Shown piece by piece: positions 22,880 through 32,685 of a stretch of DNA of 64,000 bases (position 1 is the first letter of the stretch; every line of letters starts with the position of its first letter). The position numbers and the translations under genes are program-made. Under the pieces are notes generated by a model. It saw nothing but the letters and a program-made list of their open reading frames with translations, was not told where the DNA came from and made no database searches. Source of the stretch: Stagonosporopsis chrysanthemi (Eukaryota; Ascomycota; Dothideomycetes; Pleosporales; Didymellaceae); the NCBI GenBank assembly GCA_022560025.1, contig JAFISE010000008.1, positions 186,001 through 250,000 on the forward strand, written 5' to 3'.

Positions 22880-24082
22880 ATGGCACCAAAGCAACCAGAA
22901 CCGATCCATCTCGAAGGAAGTACCCTAGAGGGAGGAGGACAGCTCCTGCGCATCGCTCTTGGTCTTTCCAGCCTTACGCAAAAGTCTGTCAAGATCACCA
23001 ACATACGAGGCAAACGCTCTGGTGGCGGCGGTCTGAAAGCCCAGCACTTGACCTCAATGCTATGGCTCGGACAGGCTAGCAGCGCGCGCATTAGTGGTGC
23101 AGGCCTGAAGAGCAAGGAGGTCACATTTGCACCACATCGACTGCCTCAACAGCACCCAGAGATCATATCAGGGCATGTGTCAATCAGTCAGAGCACTCCA
23201 GGCAGCATCAACCTCGTGCTCCAAGCCGTGCTACCATATCTGCTCTTCTCCGGTGCACAGGAACCGATCCGCCTACGTATCACGGGTGGCACCAACGTGT
23301 CAAACTCACCATCATATGAGTATATTGAGCAGGTTCTTCTACCCGTACTCTCTGCCATCGGTATAACAGTCGCATCAACATGCCACTCCCGCGGTTGGTC
23401 CACAGGAAGCACACGCCTAGGAAGCGCAACATTCACAATAACACCTCTCACACACGCGCTCCAAGCATTCCAACTTATTGAGAGAGGAGAGATCGTGAGC
23501 GTACGAGCAACGATTCTGGCGCCAAAGGACAGCGAGGAGGACTTTCGTGCTAACCTGGATCTAATGTTTGAGAAGCGACTTTCACGTATCTTCGGTGACA
23601 CTGCGTATCCAGAGACGGATATTACGTTCGAAGATTCTCATCACGAAAAACGGTACTACCTTCTCCTTGTAGCAACTACCTCAACAGGCCTCAAGCTTGG
23701 CCGCGACTGGTTGTATGATGGTGGCATACGCGCTGGGGAAATAGACCGGGTCATTCCGCAAATTGTCAGAACCGTATCAGATAATCTGATTGCAGAGATT
23801 GAACATGGCGGATGCGTGGATGAGTGGATGAGGGACCAGTTGGTGGTGTACCAGGCGCTCGCAAAAGGAAAGAGCCATGTAGATGGTGGAAGAAGGGAGG
23901 GTAGGATGTTAGAACCAAGTCTGCATGCAAAGACAGCGATGTGGGTGGCGCACGAGATTGCGGGTATTTGTTTCGATGAGAAAGCAGGTTGTGAAGGGAT
24001 GGCGCTTGTTCCAGGAGGTAGTCAGATTGCAAGAGAGGAAGCAGGCATAGCAGCAGCAGTCGAGGCGCTGCACGTAAATTGA
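22880..24082 (+). CDS. RNA 3'-terminal phosphate cyclase (RtcA/RTC1 type)
   Basis: An intronless gene of 400 residues. It has the RtcA fold signatures: LEGSTLEGGGQLLR at the N-terminus, IRGKRSGGGGLKAQHL, the central TGGTNVSNSP, and SLHAKTAMWVAHEI near the C-terminus. In that last motif the His fits the active-site residue that becomes adenylylated in RtcA. The family converts RNA 3'-phosphate ends into 2',3'-cyclic phosphates using ATP. The related Rcl1 proteins of ribosome biogenesis lack the catalytic His, so the His here favours the enzyme. An acidic/basic insert (GKSHVDGGRREGR) precedes the active site. The length is somewhat above bacterial RtcA (about 340), as is usual for fungal members. 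Confidence 0.9.
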   Translation: MAPKQPEPIHLEGSTLEGGGQLLRIALGLSSLTQKSVKITNIRGKRSGGGGLKAQHLTSMLWLGQASSARISGAGLKSKEVTFAPHRLPQQHPEIISGHVSISQSTPGSINLVLQAVLPYLLFSGAQEPIRLRITGGTNVSNSPSYEYIEQVLLPVLSAIGITVASTCHSRGWSTGSTRLGSATFTITPLTHALQAFQLIERGEIVSVRATILAPKDSEEDFRANLDLMFEKRLSRIFGDTAYPETDITFEDSHHEKRYYLLLVATTSTGLKLGRDWLYDGGIRAGEIDRVIPQIVRTVSDNLIAEIEHGGCVDEWMRDQLVVYQALAKGKSHVDGGRREGRMLEPSLHAKTAMWVAHEIAGICFDEKAGCEGMALVPGGSQIAREEAGIAAAVEALHVN

Positions 24083-24451
24083 TCAGTACTCAGTCATTAT
24101 AGACAAGAGAACACTTTTCATAAGCAACGAGCACACTCCATGTCAAGCTTCCCAGCCAGTTTGCTCTATTCGACCGGCCCTTCTCAAGTATAACTGCCTT
24201 CAAAGATACAAGTCAAGTGACAGTCAAGCACCAACAGTGAAGTATGAACACTGCCTCTACTAACGACACATCGAACCGCTCGCTCCATTTATTAAGCCGC
24301 CTCAAAGTGGGGCATACCACGACTGTTTCACTGGAACCAGAGCCACCTACGCGCGATCAATACAAAAGCTCGAACCCGTCCAGCCCGCTGAAAGCACGCC
24401 GTGAGCAACACCTCAACCACCTCAACCACCTTCCAAGCCTAATCGGCCATC
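24083..24451 (+). promoter_or_regulatory. leader of the BTB gene, with an overlapping upstream reading frame
   Basis: This 369-bp spacer contains an ATG-started frame at 24244 that runs 80 codons and stops at 24486, inside the BTB coding region and out of frame with it. If transcription starts upstream of 24244 it is an overlapping uORF. A short direct repeat (CCTCAACCA, two units) lies at about 24411-24430. Confidence 0.35.
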
Positions 24452-25603
24452 ATGTCCTTCCCCCAATCCGACGAAGAAATGATTGACGCGCAAGCCCGCG
24501 TGCGGCAAGGACTACGCTCGTCTGTATCTTCTCCGCATGTAACAGGAAGGAAGAACTCCAGTGGCCCGCCAAAGCCAGTTCAACGACTGATCGGATTGCG
24601 TCAGTAAGTTCATCGTCTTCTTGCACTTGATCCCAGCTGATATGCGCGTAGATGGGAGAACAACACCCAGCTCTCAGATGTCATCATCCGCTTCGGCGAC
24701 GGTCCAGACGACATCTTCCACGGGCACAAGGTCATCCTCGCAAGCTCATCCCTCTGGTTCCACAACGCCTTTTTGGGCCCTGGATGGATGGTAAGTAACT
24801 ATGAGAAGCAAGTCGTCCACAGCAGGTCAACTTACACACTGTAGGAAGCAACCGCCAAAGAGATTCGTCTGCACGGTGATGATCCAACAGCCGTCCACCT
24901 CGTTCTGCGTGCCCTCTACCTTTCAGAAAATAAGTACCACATCTCGGAGCCCTGGCTAGACCGCGACGACGCGGAGGCGGCTGAAGTCACCCTCAGCAAG
25001 CGCGCCATCTTCTCCATCACCGTCTACCAAGTAGCAGACAAGTATGCCTGTCCCAACGTCAAGATGTGGGCTAGGATGTACGCAAATTACTATCTCAACA
25101 AGTCACTGAGCTGGGCGAACACCCATCGTCAAGAGCCGAACCTGATCCGTCTGATCGGCTTGCTTGATGTCGTCCAGGCCTTGTACAATGCCACTGGGCA
25201 TAGAGCCACGGAGGCGGACCCACTACGGTCCACACTGTTGAAAATAATACTCCTCCACCCGGCCACGCGCCTGTGTGGTGCGCAGAATGTGCTGCGAGCG
25301 GAACTGTGGCGTGTTGCACAGATGCTGCCTCAGTTCGGGGCGGATATGTTTGTAGTCATGACGCAGTACCCGGAGCAGCTTGCTGTTGTGGCGAAGCTGG
25401 ATGTTGTGGAGAAGGTTGCTTGTTCTGCCTGTCATGTGGAGACTTGGATCGCGAGGAACGGGGGAAAAGGGCGTTGTGATCAGTGTGGTGCTGAGCAGAC
25501 TTGGGGCGATGTTGTGGTGCGGCGGCCGAATGTCCAGGTTTCTCAAGGCATTCAGGCCACCTATGGTACTTTCCCAGAGGGCTCCAGCCAGCTGCTTCTC
25601 TGA
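24452..25603 (+). CDS. BTB/POZ-domain protein with C-terminal zinc-ribbon-like motif
   Basis: Three exons (24452-24603, 24652-24790, 24845-25603; introns of 48 and 54 bp) encode 349 residues. After a polar N-terminus of about 50 residues, the BTB fold runs from about 55 to 160: QLSDVIIRFGDGPDDIFHGH, VILASSSLWFHNAF, then RALYLSE and YQVADKYACPNVK. The remaining part is helical. Near the C-terminus a four-cysteine pattern, CSACHVETW...CDQCG, resembles a small zinc ribbon. Fungal BTB proteins of this kind are common and often serve as adaptors for Cullin-3 or as oligomerisation modules. Nothing here tells which, and no MATH, Kelch or BACK domain is evident. Confidence 0.85.
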
Positions 25604-26075
25604 TGTAGCTGTGGCCGTACTCAAAGAAGGCCTCTAATAAGACTTGGCGCAAGTATACCAAGCTGTTAGATTACCGGGGTGGCTACAATGTGCGCGACTC
25701 AAGACAAAAACAACTAAAGAAGAGTGGAATAAAGTTAGATGTAATGGAGAGCTGTGTTTACAAACCTCCTTCCTGTCATCCGACAAGAGGCACTGGTAAC
25801 AGACAGGTTGTGCGTGAGCTGAGGAAGAATCCAACAGAATGTTTGCCTTTTGCTGCAGCGACACAAAACGCTGCATCTTCGCCAAACAACAGCGTTGAGT
25901 TTGGCATTACCTTCGTTCTCATCAAATGCATATGGAAGATACATCAACGTTCAGACTCCTAGATGCACTATGCGCACCCCCTCGTCTAGCATGCGGAAAC
26001 TGCGGAGAAAAAACACCCACAGCCTTTGGATAGTGGGTCGAGGAGCCGGGCTTAGAACGCCTCCAACCTCCAATC

Positions 26076-26121
26076 CTGATCCTTACTCGTCGCTACGTCG
26101 TAGTCCTTACCTAAGGATCAG
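26076..26121. repeat. 10-bp inverted repeat
   Basis: CTGATCCTTA (26076-26085) and TAAGGATCAG (26112-26121) are exact reverse complements. Inside the loop there is a second small palindrome, CCTTACCTAAGG (26105-26116). The right arm overlaps the first ATCAGATAA site. No function is known. Confidence 0.4.
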
Positions 26122-26235
26122 ATAAGGAAGGATCAAGGAAAAGGAAGGCAAGTAGGCACAGCACGCCATAGCCAACCCCACACTCCGTGCTCAGACTGCA
26201 GATTGTTACACAGCGCAGGGCTCCGATGTCGGTGT

Positions 26236-26265
26236 TTATCAGATGCAACCTTCTTCATCTGATAA
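26236..26265. repeat. 10-bp perfect inverted repeat formed by two GATA sites
   Basis: TTATCAGATG (26236-26245) and CATCTGATAA (26256-26265) are exact reverse complements separated by 10 bp. Each arm contains one ATCTGATAA core, so the two sites face each other about two helical turns apart. Confidence 0.6.
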
Positions 26266-27910
26266 TTTTGCCAGGCTAGCTCACGATGATGCTAGTCTTT
26301 TCCACTGTTCGGGGGAAGGGCTGCAAAACGGGGGACTTTTTTTCACTTCAGATTGTCAATGATCTCACGATTATCAGATGGGGCGAATGGGAAATCCGCC
26401 GATAGCTGGGACTTCCGACTGTGTACATAGTGTGTTATATAATAAGAGTGCGTGAACGGCCTCGAGTAAGCCTGTGGGCCCGCTACTGACCATTGGGAGA
26501 CGCAGCCTCGGCCATAATACCTGAGAAGCGCGAATTGGCAGACCCTTGGAGCTTTTGCTGTCGAACGTCCCTACGCAAGCCCTGCACATGTCACAGTGGA
26601 GTCGCAGAGGGCAAAAAGTATCTGGAATGGGCGAAACCTGTACGGAGTGCTCTGTGGAATAGTGCCTGGAATACCGGGGGATCTGCTCACGGCTCAGAGC
26701 CAGATGGGCAACCCAATTCCTCGGACTCGGCGGCACAATATGCCAACGCAATGGACCGCATACGTCGTAGGTATTTTGCTCGGTGCTGCAGCGGAGGACG
26801 CAGATGCTGGACACGGTGAGGCAGAGCAAGAGCCCGGCTGTGGCTGCGGCTGGGACAGGAAGTGAGAAATTAAGGTCGGTCTCTCGGTGCGACAGCATGC
26901 ACCCGAGCCAATGCTGTATTGCTGTGCTACGTTGGGTTATCAGATGCGGAGCACACCGCGATGGTTCGGTGCCCTGCGCCATAGTGTGCTGAGTCCGGGG
27001 AGCTCCTCTCTTGTATGTCACAACAGAATCGCAGTCTTGAACACCAGTCTAAATAATGGGGCCGTTGCAACGATATTGAGTGAGCGATGTAAAATAACAA
27101 CTGATACAGAAGGCTGCACCTCCTTTGGCTTGCTTAAGATACAGTCAAGGCTTGGTTGAATACCTCCCGGCTGTAGTTTGCAATAGTCAAGTCACTGGGC
27201 TCCTCCAGCTGCCCAAAATAACGGCGCAGCAGAGCGGTCAAGCATGCGGATGGCGGGCACGGGTAAGGTCAGGAGAGCTCAACCGCATCTCAGCAGACAA
27301 GTTGCCGGGTGGAAAAGAGTTCGGCGTGCGACTGCCCAAGTGGTCTTCCCACTGCCGAGCCGCGGACCTGGCCCGCCTTCCATCTATCCTGCTTTACCCG
27401 ATCGAGCGCTGATAATCGTTCAGCCTCGCAGAAGGGCTCTTGGATCGGCATAGTTTTAGAAGCGCAACGCCCACGGTGCCGTCACCATCCAGCACCCACT
27501 CTTGACATCTTTTTCAGCCAAACTGCCGCCTTTCACAGCTACTGCACTCTGCGCCCCTGATTTCCCTTCAAAGTGTCGACTCTCACCGCATTGCAGACGA
27601 CACGGCGGCTGTCACGATCTTGCACCCGATTGCCACTTTGGCGCGTGCAGCCACATCGAGGAGGTACGCAGCCTACGATCAGATAATTCTGGCCATGATC
27701 AGATAAGCCGGCGACGCATCACCCCGCGCACCGCGGTTTTACAGAGCAATGAGAAATGCACCGCGCTGCTCTCCGCGCTGCTGTCGCTGCTTGCTGGTCG
27801 CAGCCAATGCTTGAGTAAGACCGTGCTAACCATGACGACGCTTAATAGCCCCCTTTGTCGCGCCCGCAGCACGCCTGCCCGCCTTCCTCGTTCCTCCACG
27901 CCAGCGCTCC

Positions 27911-29929
27911 ATGGCTTCCTCGACCGCCGCCATGCAGCACCAGCTGCCCACCACCGCAACCTCGCACCCTGACGACCCAATTCCCTCGGAGCCGCGCGAA
28001 GTGCCCCAGCTTGTCGTCAAGCCGGCGAGCGTCCCGTCCCAGCCCGAGCACACATCGCCCAAGTCGTCGGGTGAGTCCATACTATGGAGTCAGAACAGCA
28101 GCGACGACTCCGAGGCGCCCATGACGCCCAGCACCGAGCCCGACCAGGCCGTCGAGGAGATCGTGGACAAGCTTGAGGACCTTCCGACTGCCGCCGTCAA
28201 CTTCAATGGCCAAACGCGCGCACGACGCGCCTCGACCACGCTCATCTCAGACAGCCCTGCGGACATCCAAAGGATACTGGGCAACGGCGAGACTGCCACC
28301 AAGCTCATCAGCCAATGCTGCGGCGGCGGCTGCTGTCTGCTCAAGACCCTCCAGCCAGACACATCGTTACCGTCGTTCCTCCCTGTCGTCATCCCCGACA
28401 ATGCTGCCTTTAGGAGCCTCGACCTCAAGATCGGTCCTCTCGCTCTCGACAGCGAGCTCACCGACACAACACCGCTGCCGCCAGTGAACATGTCCTTTGA
28501 GCCTCTGTCGTCCAAAGAGGTCAAGCACGCCTCCCAGGTCCATAAGACGCCGCCCGAGTACGTCCAGCCACACCCGCCGTACAACGTCTACTCAGCGCCG
28601 CTGTACCACGCTCGCGAGTTGACCAAGCCTGGAGCCGAGAAGCGGACGATCCACTTCGACATTGACGTTACAGACTACCCTGATGAGGGTGGCGTTGACT
28701 TCAAAGTTGGTGGTGCCATTGGCATTTGCCCGCCCAATGCCGAGGAGTTGGTCAACGAGCTGTTCGATCTCCTTGGTGTACCAAAGTTTGTTCGCGACAA
28801 GCCAGTAACACTCAAGACCAAATCTGGACGATGGCCTACGATTTGGGGCGAGGACGAGCCACGCGAGGTAGTCACCACGCGCCGTGAGCTGCTCACTTGG
28901 TGTGCGGACATTCAGTCAAGCCCACCGACCAAGAACCTTCTCCGCGTCATGGCAGAGTTTGCCGACGCGCCCAACGAGAAGAAGATTTTGGAGTACCTCT
29001 GCTCGGCACAGGGCCAAGCAGCCTTCTGCGACCTCCGCACTACCTCACACCTCACCATTCCCCAGATCCTCAGCGCTTTCCCGTCCTCGAAGCCCCCGCT
29101 ACCAAATCTTCTCTCCGTCCTCACGCAACTCATGCCACGATTTTACTCGCTCTCGAACGACCCTCATATTTCGTCTGCCCGCCCTGGTCTGCCTGGCACG
29201 CGCCGCCTGATCGAAATGGCTGTCACCATCCACGAGACCCCGGATTGGCACGCACCCGGCGCTACCCGCACAGGCGTTGGCAGTGGCTTCATGGAGCGTC
29301 TGGCCCAGCAGTTCATAACTGCTGAGCAGGAAGGCGTTGATCCTCGCGAAATCCTCGACCTTCGCGTGCCAATGTTCCGCGGTCTCATGGCCAACCCTCT
29401 GTCCAAGCAGTTTGGTGGTGAAGGTCCCATGGTCCTCATCGGCGCTGGCGTCGGCATGGCTCCGTTCCGAGGCTTCATCTTGAACAGGCTCAAGAACGCG
29501 AACTGTGCCAACAAAATTTGGTTGATCCAGGGTGTCCGCGATTCTATGCTGGACGAGCTTTACTCGGGCGAGCTCGGTGACCACGAGCGCGAGATCAAGA
29601 AGGTCGTTCAGAGCCGCAAGACGCGCATCAGCGGTCAGACCGAGGCCAAGTACGTCCAAGACGAAGTGCGTATGCAGGCCGACATCGTTTGGTTCGTCAT
29701 CAACGCACTCGACGGCCGCATCTTCGTCTGCGGTAGTAGCAAAGGCATGGGTGAGGGCGTCGAAGAAGCTCTGATCGACATCACGATGCAGAAGGGCAAC
29801 CTCAGCCGCGAGGAAGCCCACGAGTTCTGGGCCAACAAGAAGAACGATGGCCAGTACATTGCCGTAAGCCAACCCACAACATCCTATGATTCGACTTATT
29901 CGCTAACATAAACACAGGAAACTTGGTAA
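27911..29929 (+). CDS. FAD/NADPH oxidoreductase of the cytochrome P450 reductase/sulfite reductase fold, no flavodoxin domain
   Basis: Two exons: 27911-29863 and a 12-nt terminal exon 29918-29929, for 654 residues. The C-terminal two thirds match the ferredoxin-NADP reductase module of CPR-like enzymes: YNVYSAPLYHARELT at the start of the module, the FAD-binding RFYSLSN, the NADPH site VLIGAGVGMAPFRGF, IFVCGSS, and the C-terminal ETW whose Trp stacks on the flavin in this superfamily. The 54-bp intron with CTAACATAAACACAG places this ETW-stop in the last exon. No FMN-binding flavodoxin domain is present. Instead the N-terminus is a disordered Ser/Pro/Thr region followed by a cysteine cluster, SQCCGGGCC, at about 137-145. 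The electron acceptor is unknown; it could be a metal chelate, a separate flavodoxin or an iron-sulfur protein. The upstream iron-type GATA sites hint at iron-linked expression. Confidence 0.88.
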
Positions 29930-30608
29930 ATCACTATCTCGATTCACCGCTGTAAATACCTCGCGTTCTTTTCCATCGTTCCACCGTCGCACCGCACATA
30001 CATGGCATTGGCGTTACTCAAAAGGCGCCGTTTAGACGAAACCAGCACGCGCACATTTTGGAAACTTGTTCACCATACTGGAAATATTTGGGTCTGATTC
30101 CGTGTCGTCCTTTGCGAGGCACGTAGAGCATGGCGTTTGACGAAGTGCAGCCTCGTTCATTTTTGTGGCTGTTTGTTGCAATTGTAAGATTGAGCTAGTT
30201 AGTTGAGAGCTGGTTGGACGCTCGGCTTGTGTTGATATGAGAATTGAATTGGATATACATGTGCTGTCCTTGATGTGTGCTTGCTTTGCGCAATGCTACC
30301 AGGCTGCATGTCAAGCCCCCTTGAGTACCCTGTTAACCTTGCCTGGGCTCCACTTTCCGCATGAAATAAGCTTTGCCTCCATTCTCCACTTCACGTATCG
30401 GTTTTGGCTGGTGGGACCTGAGCTGACCATGGTCGCAGATGGTGATCATACTAGAGTTGCATACGTCGAATCAAGTAAGTGTCACTCACGTGGCTGAGAT
30501 GTAACTGCCGTAACAAGACGGATGAGGCTTTCCCCCTTCGCCCAGGTATCGTGCATACAATGCACCACTGCCCCACACATATACAGCCTACAGTCCTCAC
30601 TCATCGCT
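29930..30608. other. intergenic between convergent genes, nothing seen
   Basis: The 3' flanks of the oxidoreductase (plus) and F-box-like gene (minus). Only short overlapping frames occur; no repeat or RNA gene is visible. Confidence 0.5.
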
Positions 30609-31754
30609 CTAACCCTCCCTCCCACAATTATGATGTTTCGGCCTCTCCTCCAGCAATCCAGTTTCCTGCATCTCATACTTCCACGGATGCCATGCTGCGT
30701 CTCTAGGCTTCGGAAAACACTGCTGGACATGCTGCACATACTCGACCCCAGCGCTTGCTAACTTGTGAAAAGCCTTGTTGTTCGTCCCCCGCGTCGCGCA
30801 CCGATGATAAACCGTCACAGTCCTCAGCGCACTGAACGCTTCCATCAGGGAGCCATCGTGCTTGTGCAGCCCCCGCTTAAATGCATGAAGGCACATGCAA
30901 TGCGCATCGGACAGGATCAGTGTCGAGAGTCTCTGTGGAATCAAGTCCGCACTCGTCGTGCTCGCGCGATGCGCCATGGTCCTCTGCGGGACGCTCAACC
31001 ACGTTAGATTGGGAAAGTGCTCTGGTAGTCCGCAGAGGCTGGGCGGCATCCACCTCTGTCCGTATGTGCGGCGCAGGTCGATGGGCAGCTCGAGCGCGGT
31101 CAGCTGCGGGCCCACTAGGGCCAGTACCCAGCTCAGATCCGGCTCTTTGGAGTCCCAGCCAGAGGCTTGCCCCTTCGCGGTTTCTTCGTCGCGGAAGATG
31201 GCGCGCAGGAAGGGCAGGTTAAGCAGAATGCTGCCCCCGGTATACAAGCGCTTTAGGTTTGGCAGCATGGTGAGGACGAGGGCAAGGAGATGACCGTGCT
31301 TCTTTATGGGACGACGTCTGACTAGGCCGATCAAGGTGTCCTGGTGCTGTTTGCTAATGGGCAAGGTACGGATGTGACATTTGCAGTGCTTCAGCAGTTG
31401 CTGGTCGAGACGGGCGACTTGTACGCTGCAGATGTTGCCGTCCTGCGTCTCGCGGGTTTCGATGGTGAGTTCTTCGATTTTCGAGATCAACTTGGGGTTG
31501 GCGAAGAGGAACTCTACAAAGTGGGCGACTTTGCCTGATTGCAGGATTGGTGCGATACAAAGAGCTTCTTGCGCGGCGGGTGCTAGCTTCCGACATGTGA
31601 GAGCGAGATCCACTAGGCGACGCGTATAGCGGATGTTCTTTGCGTCGCCGACGATGTATGTCGCGATTTGTAGGTGCAGTTCCGTTGGTAGGTCGTGTAA
31701 GCCGCACTTGGAGGTTGTACTGGGGATCTTCAGTGCACTGAATTTTGCGTCCAT
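30609..31754 (-). CDS. F-box-like protein, hypothetical
   Basis: A single-exon gene of 381 residues from the first ATG at 31754 (minus); the open frame extends upstream only through a GTG. The N-terminal motif GLHDLPTELHLQIATYIV followed by VDLALTCRKLAPAAQEAL fits the F-box pattern (LP.E....I......L..L...C). The rest has irregular Leu-rich stretches (MLPNLKRLY, ALELPIDLR, FPNLTWLSV) that could be degenerate leucine-rich repeats, common in fungal F-box proteins. Such proteins usually recruit substrates to SCF ubiquitin ligases. The F-box call rests on a short motif, so it is moderate. Confidence 0.7.
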   Translation of the reverse strand: MDAKFSALKIPSTTSKCGLHDLPTELHLQIATYIVGDAKNIRYTRRLVDLALTCRKLAPAAQEALCIAPILQSGKVAHFVEFLFANPKLISKIEELTIETRETQDGNICSVQVARLDQQLLKHCKCHIRTLPISKQHQDTLIGLVRRRPIKKHGHLLALVLTMLPNLKRLYTGGSILLNLPFLRAIFRDEETAKGQASGWDSKEPDLSWVLALVGPQLTALELPIDLRRTYGQRWMPPSLCGLPEHFPNLTWLSVPQRTMAHRASTTSADLIPQRLSTLILSDAHCMCLHAFKRGLHKHDGSLMEAFSALRTVTVYHRCATRGTNNKAFHKLASAGVEYVQHVQQCFPKPRDAAWHPWKYEMQETGLLEERPKHHNCGREG

Positions 31755-32453
31755 TATAGCGTCACCAGGCTGTGGTACTCTTCGAGTGGTCACACTGTAT
31801 GAGGTGGACAGCGAAATAAGTACTTGTTACCTACGTGTGGCCTGTGCCTTGCGGAACCATTATTAGATGGCTACTCCAGCATATATTTAGGTGTCCTGTG
31901 GAAGGACTGCGTCAGGGTATCAGATATGCATAGAATTTTTGGTAAATTTTAGCAAAATCTCAGCTTCAATGAGAATTGTTGTAGTCCCCGGTAGCTTTAC
32001 AGCTGAACTGTCGAACATTATTGAGTCTAGCATGTAGCATGCACCACTCCCTTGCACATAACCATTTGCAAAAAAATTCAGACGAAAAGTCCCGTCGATG
32101 ATGTACAAATTACTTAGCTTCTACAACCAGGTGACGGCAACAACTATGATCAACAGTGAATAAAGCACTGGCAGAAATTTGATCTGTTGATGACAATCTG
32201 TATACCGCCTGCACAAATTCAAAAGCTATAAGTCAAACAGGTAAGTGATCCGCCAATCAAGCCTGCAGATTGGAAACCATACATTCAGGTGTTTAGAGCT
32301 GCAATCGCCTAGTAGGTAGGATACGCGCGAGATGGCGAGAAAGGGTTCAGCGAAGCAGTACTGGGAAACCTCGCCCAGATCCGCACTCAAACTCCCCCCA
32401 AAAAATGTAGATAGTCAACACAACATGCGCAGAATCCAGGCACACACGCAACG
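31755..32453. other. intergenic, AT-richer, nothing seen
   Basis: The upstream region of the F-box-like gene and 3' flank of the small membrane gene. No supported frame, repeat or structured RNA is visible. Confidence 0.5.
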
Positions 32454-32685
32454 CTAATCCTCCCGTATCCTGCACACGGCGTCAACACAAAGCCATCCAC
32501 ACAGCACGTCCCGCCCCGACTTACCATTTCTTGAACTTCACGGCATACGCCCCACCCTCGGCCTTGTTCAACCGCGCTCGCCGTACAGTGCCCATGCACG
32601 CTCCCCACGAGAGCACGACCGCGACGTTGCAGGCGATGAACAGCGCCGGGTTCTTGGGCGCGCGCTTGAGCAGATTGTCGACCAT
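32454..32685 (-). CDS. 58-residue single-pass membrane protein
   Basis: Two exons (32685-32525 and 32469-32454) encode 58 residues: a short basic head (MVDNLLKRAPKNP), a hydrophobic segment (ALFIACNVAVVLSWGACMG), then a basic, polar tail (TVRRARLNKAEGGAYAVKF) ending KKWIRED. The 55-bp intron begins GTAAGT directly over the codon that would otherwise read TGG-TAA, so without splicing the protein would end at KKW. The short length, single membrane segment and basic flanks recall small mitochondrial inner-membrane proteins such as accessory subunits of respiratory complexes. That is an inference; I cannot name the family. Confidence 0.6.

Larger units (their letters stand above)
25604..27910. 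promoter_or_regulatory. 2.3-kb spacer with seven ATCWGATAA (SreA-type GATA) sites
   Basis: No supported gene. Exact matches to ATCWGATAA lie at 26117-26125 (+), 26236-26244 (-), 26257-26265 (+), 26371-26379 (-), 26937-26945 (-), 27678-27686 (+) and 27698-27706 (+). This nine-base motif is the published binding consensus of the fungal iron-responsive GATA repressors SreA/Sre1. All sites lie 0.2-1.8 kb upstream of the oxidoreductase start at 27911. A 215-codon open frame on the minus strand (26374-27021) is judged fortuitous. Confidence 0.6.

Noticed and set aside
26374..27021. 215-codon minus frame in the spacer before the oxidoreductase
   Set aside because: It begins with GTG, its composition is irregular (many scattered Cys and His), no domain is seen, and two GATA sites fall within it. 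Most likely fortuitous.
29099..29872. 257-codon minus frame
   Set aside because: Antisense shadow of the oxidoreductase, whose domains are unambiguous.
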